Source: Allomuricauda sp. (GTDB lineage Bacteria; Bacteroidota; Bacteroidia; Flavobacteriales; Flavobacteriaceae). Taken from it: a DNA stretch of 64,000 nucleotides. Below, in pieces: positions 63,501 through 64,000 of this stretch. A program made the translations under genes and the position numbers. Position 1 is the stretch's first letter. Every line of letters begins with the position of its first letter. The notes beneath the pieces are model-generated. The model had not been told where the DNA came from. It was given only the letters and a program-made list of their open reading frames with translations, and searched no databases. Where the stretch lies: NCBI RefSeq assembly GCF_028280385.1, contig NZ_JANQLX010000017.1, positions 186,001 through 250,000 on the forward strand, read 5' to 3'.

Positions 63501-63755
63501 AGACAAGGTATCACCCGAAATCCCGAGACCAATGTCATGCAACGGGTCAATACCGCCCGCTATTATGTAAGCTCGCGCCAGTCCGGTATTACCGATACAG
63601 AAAAACAATTGATAAAATTTGCAGAGGATGACATCGCCTCCGCCCTGGAAAAGACCAACGCATTTTTCAAGGACAATTGGGCAAGCTACCAAAATGCCAT
63701 AGAAGGTTTAAATTTGCCCCTTTTCAAAGAAACCAAAGAATTTAGTCTGAAATGA
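60561..63755 (+). CDS. Large secreted BNR/VPS10-type beta-propeller protein
   Basis: 1064 residues. A signal peptide (IYTLLMLLASIPFFAQE) precedes two propeller-like repeats regions with at least ten BNR-type turns, among them SLDGGKTWI, TVDGGRTWN, THDGGANWK, SEDGGIKWK, TKDGGKTWR, TQNGGGTWT and TKDYGRTWT. About residues 790-815 are a Lys/Asp/Glu-rich linker (KEDGKKDSETGKEDSKKKK), and the C-terminal part (about 930-1060) is a helical region. Proteins like this are named VPS10-domain or glycosyl-hydrolase in databases, but no sialidase catalytic residues are evident. Cell-surface binding is likely; substrate unknown. Confidence 0.8.
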   Translation: MKQIYTLLMLLASIPFFAQEFSMDIAGDIKPRNIGPAGMSGRVTAIDVVHNNPDVMYVGTASGGLWKSTSGGIKWEPIFDKEVTGSIGAIAIQQNNPSVIWAGTGEGNPRNSLNGGYGVYKSLDGGKTWISMGLEKTRHIHRIVIDPSNPNVVYVGAIGSPWGEHPERGVYKTVDGGRTWNKILFVNNKTGVADLVMDPTNPNKLIAALWEHKRDPWFFKSGGKGSGLYITHDGGANWKKVTEEDGLPKGELGRIGIAIAKNKPNVVYALVEAKKNALYKSEDGGIKWKKINDKNDIGNRPFYYSEIYVDPENENRVYSIFTYVNVSEDGGKNFKQLMPAYQVDNGVHPDHHAWWIHPENGQFMIDGNDGGMNITKDGGKTWRFVGNLPLAQFYHISVDNEFPYNVYGGMQDNGSWRGPAYAWRYQGIRNDYWQEIAFGDGFDVVPDLDNNQFGYAMSQQGYVSRYDWKTGNNYTVRPTPPDATTELRFNWNAGIGQDPFDNSTVYFGSQFVHKSTNKGLTWEVISPDLTTNDKEKQKQSESGGLTMDATGAENYCTILVIEPSPVEQNMLWVGTDDGRVHITQNGGGTWTEVTSNIKGLPKGSWIPQIKASKTNKCEALLVANDYRRFNYTPYAYRTKDYGRTWTRIVDSGDVKSYVLSIVEDGKNPNLMFLGTDDGLYISFNAGSKWQKWTNGFPTVSTKDLVIHPREQDLVIGTFGRAAWVLDDIRPLRELAGNSALLQKEISLFNSPDAYLAAYQQATGSRFGGDAIYNGENRKRGAMITYYLKEGQKEAKKEDGKKDSETGKEDSKKKKDSVYLKIYDGDRLIRTLGKKIPKKAGFHRIYWGMDEKGPDAPSRKISTKKNETGGITVRPGTYKVKIHLGEVVDSTTITVKTDPRLNTSEASLIEVYYAGKQLDNVTQTASEAVKQLVESKNLANKFQKELKGLDEEAYKEQIKASKDMVKEIDTLVALYIGKEDKRQGITRNPETNVMQRVNTARYYVSSRQSGITDTEKQLIKFAEDDIASALEKTNAFFKDNWASYQNAIEGLNLPLFKETKEFSLK

Positions 63756-64000
63756 TGAAGAAATTAATTGCCGTATTGTTCCTTTTGGGAAGTATGAGTA
63801 CAATAAATGCCCAACAACCCGGGGAGGATGAAATGGGTGCATGGTATATGTATTTTGGAACCAATAAGGTTGCCGAGCGTTATAGCATTCATACAGAGGC
63901 ACAATTCCGTTTTTACGAGACTGCTTCCAACTTCAATCAAATGTTGTTGCGGACCGGCCTGAACTATCATATAAATCCGAATGCAATTGTCACGGGTGGA
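63752..64000 (+). CDS. DUF2490 family protein, 3' end cut by window
   Basis: Not in the ORF track because it runs off the end of the window. It starts ATGATGAAG at 63752, overlapping the stop of the BNR gene (ATGA), and stays open for 83 codons. MMKKLIAVLFLLGSMSTINAQ is a signal peptide, and the following GAWYMYFGTNKVAERYSIHTEAQFRFYE... with MLLRTGLNYHINPNAIVTGG matches the start of DUF2490 proteins, predicted outer-membrane beta-barrels of Bacteroidota. Translationally coupled to the large surface protein, so possibly its partner. Confidence 0.85.
   Translation, partial: MMKKLIAVLFLLGSMSTINAQQPGEDEMGAWYMYFGTNKVAERYSIHTEAQFRFYETASNFNQMLLRTGLNYHINPNAIVTGG

Overview
The window reads as chromosomal DNA of a member of the Bacteroidota, most likely a marine flavobacterium (Flavobacteriaceae; a Muricauda/Flagellimonas-like genus is only a guess). 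The evidence is the Bacteroidota-type promoters (TTTG, about 19-20 bases, then TAnnTTTG), lineage-typical families (DUF4199, DUF2807, DUF4386, DUF2306, DUF2490, alternative GlmU-like protein, fibre proteins with NVGIGT repeats, sensor-of-ECF proteins), a carB without its allosteric domain, and sparse Shine-Dalgarno sequences. About 57 protein genes fill the window. I saw no rRNA, tRNA, CRISPR array, IS transposase or prophage. No gene-free stretch exceeds 300 bases; the longest are 20987-21261 and 34218-34506.

Layout. 1-2982: small regulatory and stress-type genes (AhpD-like protein cut by the window edge, WYL regulator with a palindromic operator before its neighbour, YdeI-like protein, ArsR plus AHSA1/SRPBCC pair under a double operator). 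3131-5632: ABC transporter operon with its own YtrA-type GntR repressor and a DUF2807 protein, with a matching long palindrome at its promoter. 5729-7271: two membrane proteins. 7401-9416: collagen-like lipoprotein and a secreted fibre protein made of six 48-residue repeats. 9436-12542: carB and rpmH (rpmH is too short for the ORF track). 12712-20986: TPR-like membrane protein, Cys-type sulfatase lipoprotein, lytic transglycosylase, alpha/beta hydrolase, small acetyltransferase, mtaB, a tandem double SGNH hydrolase, NTF2-like lipoprotein. 21262-22701: an unrecognised AT-richer lipoprotein. 22931-29726: alternative GlmU-like protein, type B L31, DUF4199, dolichol-phosphate-mannose-type glycosyltransferase, phosphohexomutase and an MsbA-like exporter, an envelope and sugar block. 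29848-31397: ECF sigma factor, membrane anti-sigma candidate and Spy/CnrX-like periplasmic sensor. 31507-40775: DUF6515-like protein, Ycf48-like lipoprotein, RsmB-type methyltransferase, AraC regulator, SDR, purL, GNAT. 40932-49177: fatty-acid degradation (acyl-CoA ligase, MarR regulator, then fadN-fadA-fadE in the order of the Bacillus fadNAE operon), interrupted between fadA and fadE by a small four-helix-bundle (S23-type) gene inside an 11-bp inverted repeat. 49281-56357: PLP decarboxylase, GH15 trehalase-like enzyme divergent from a trehalose-6-phosphate synthase/phosphatase fusion. 56403-64000: VOC protein, M1 peptidase, second YdeI-like protein, MFS transporter, a large BNR/VPS10-type protein and a cut DUF2490 gene.

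The items most worth a second look are the inverted-repeat-bounded S23 gene in the fad operon, the sigma/anti-sigma/Spy-like unit with a duplicated GYF motif, the set of regulator genes that each carry a clear palindrome on their own promoter, and several families of short-period intergenic arrays, one shared between two loci 10 kb apart. I found nothing that I can defend as a wholly new multi-gene system.
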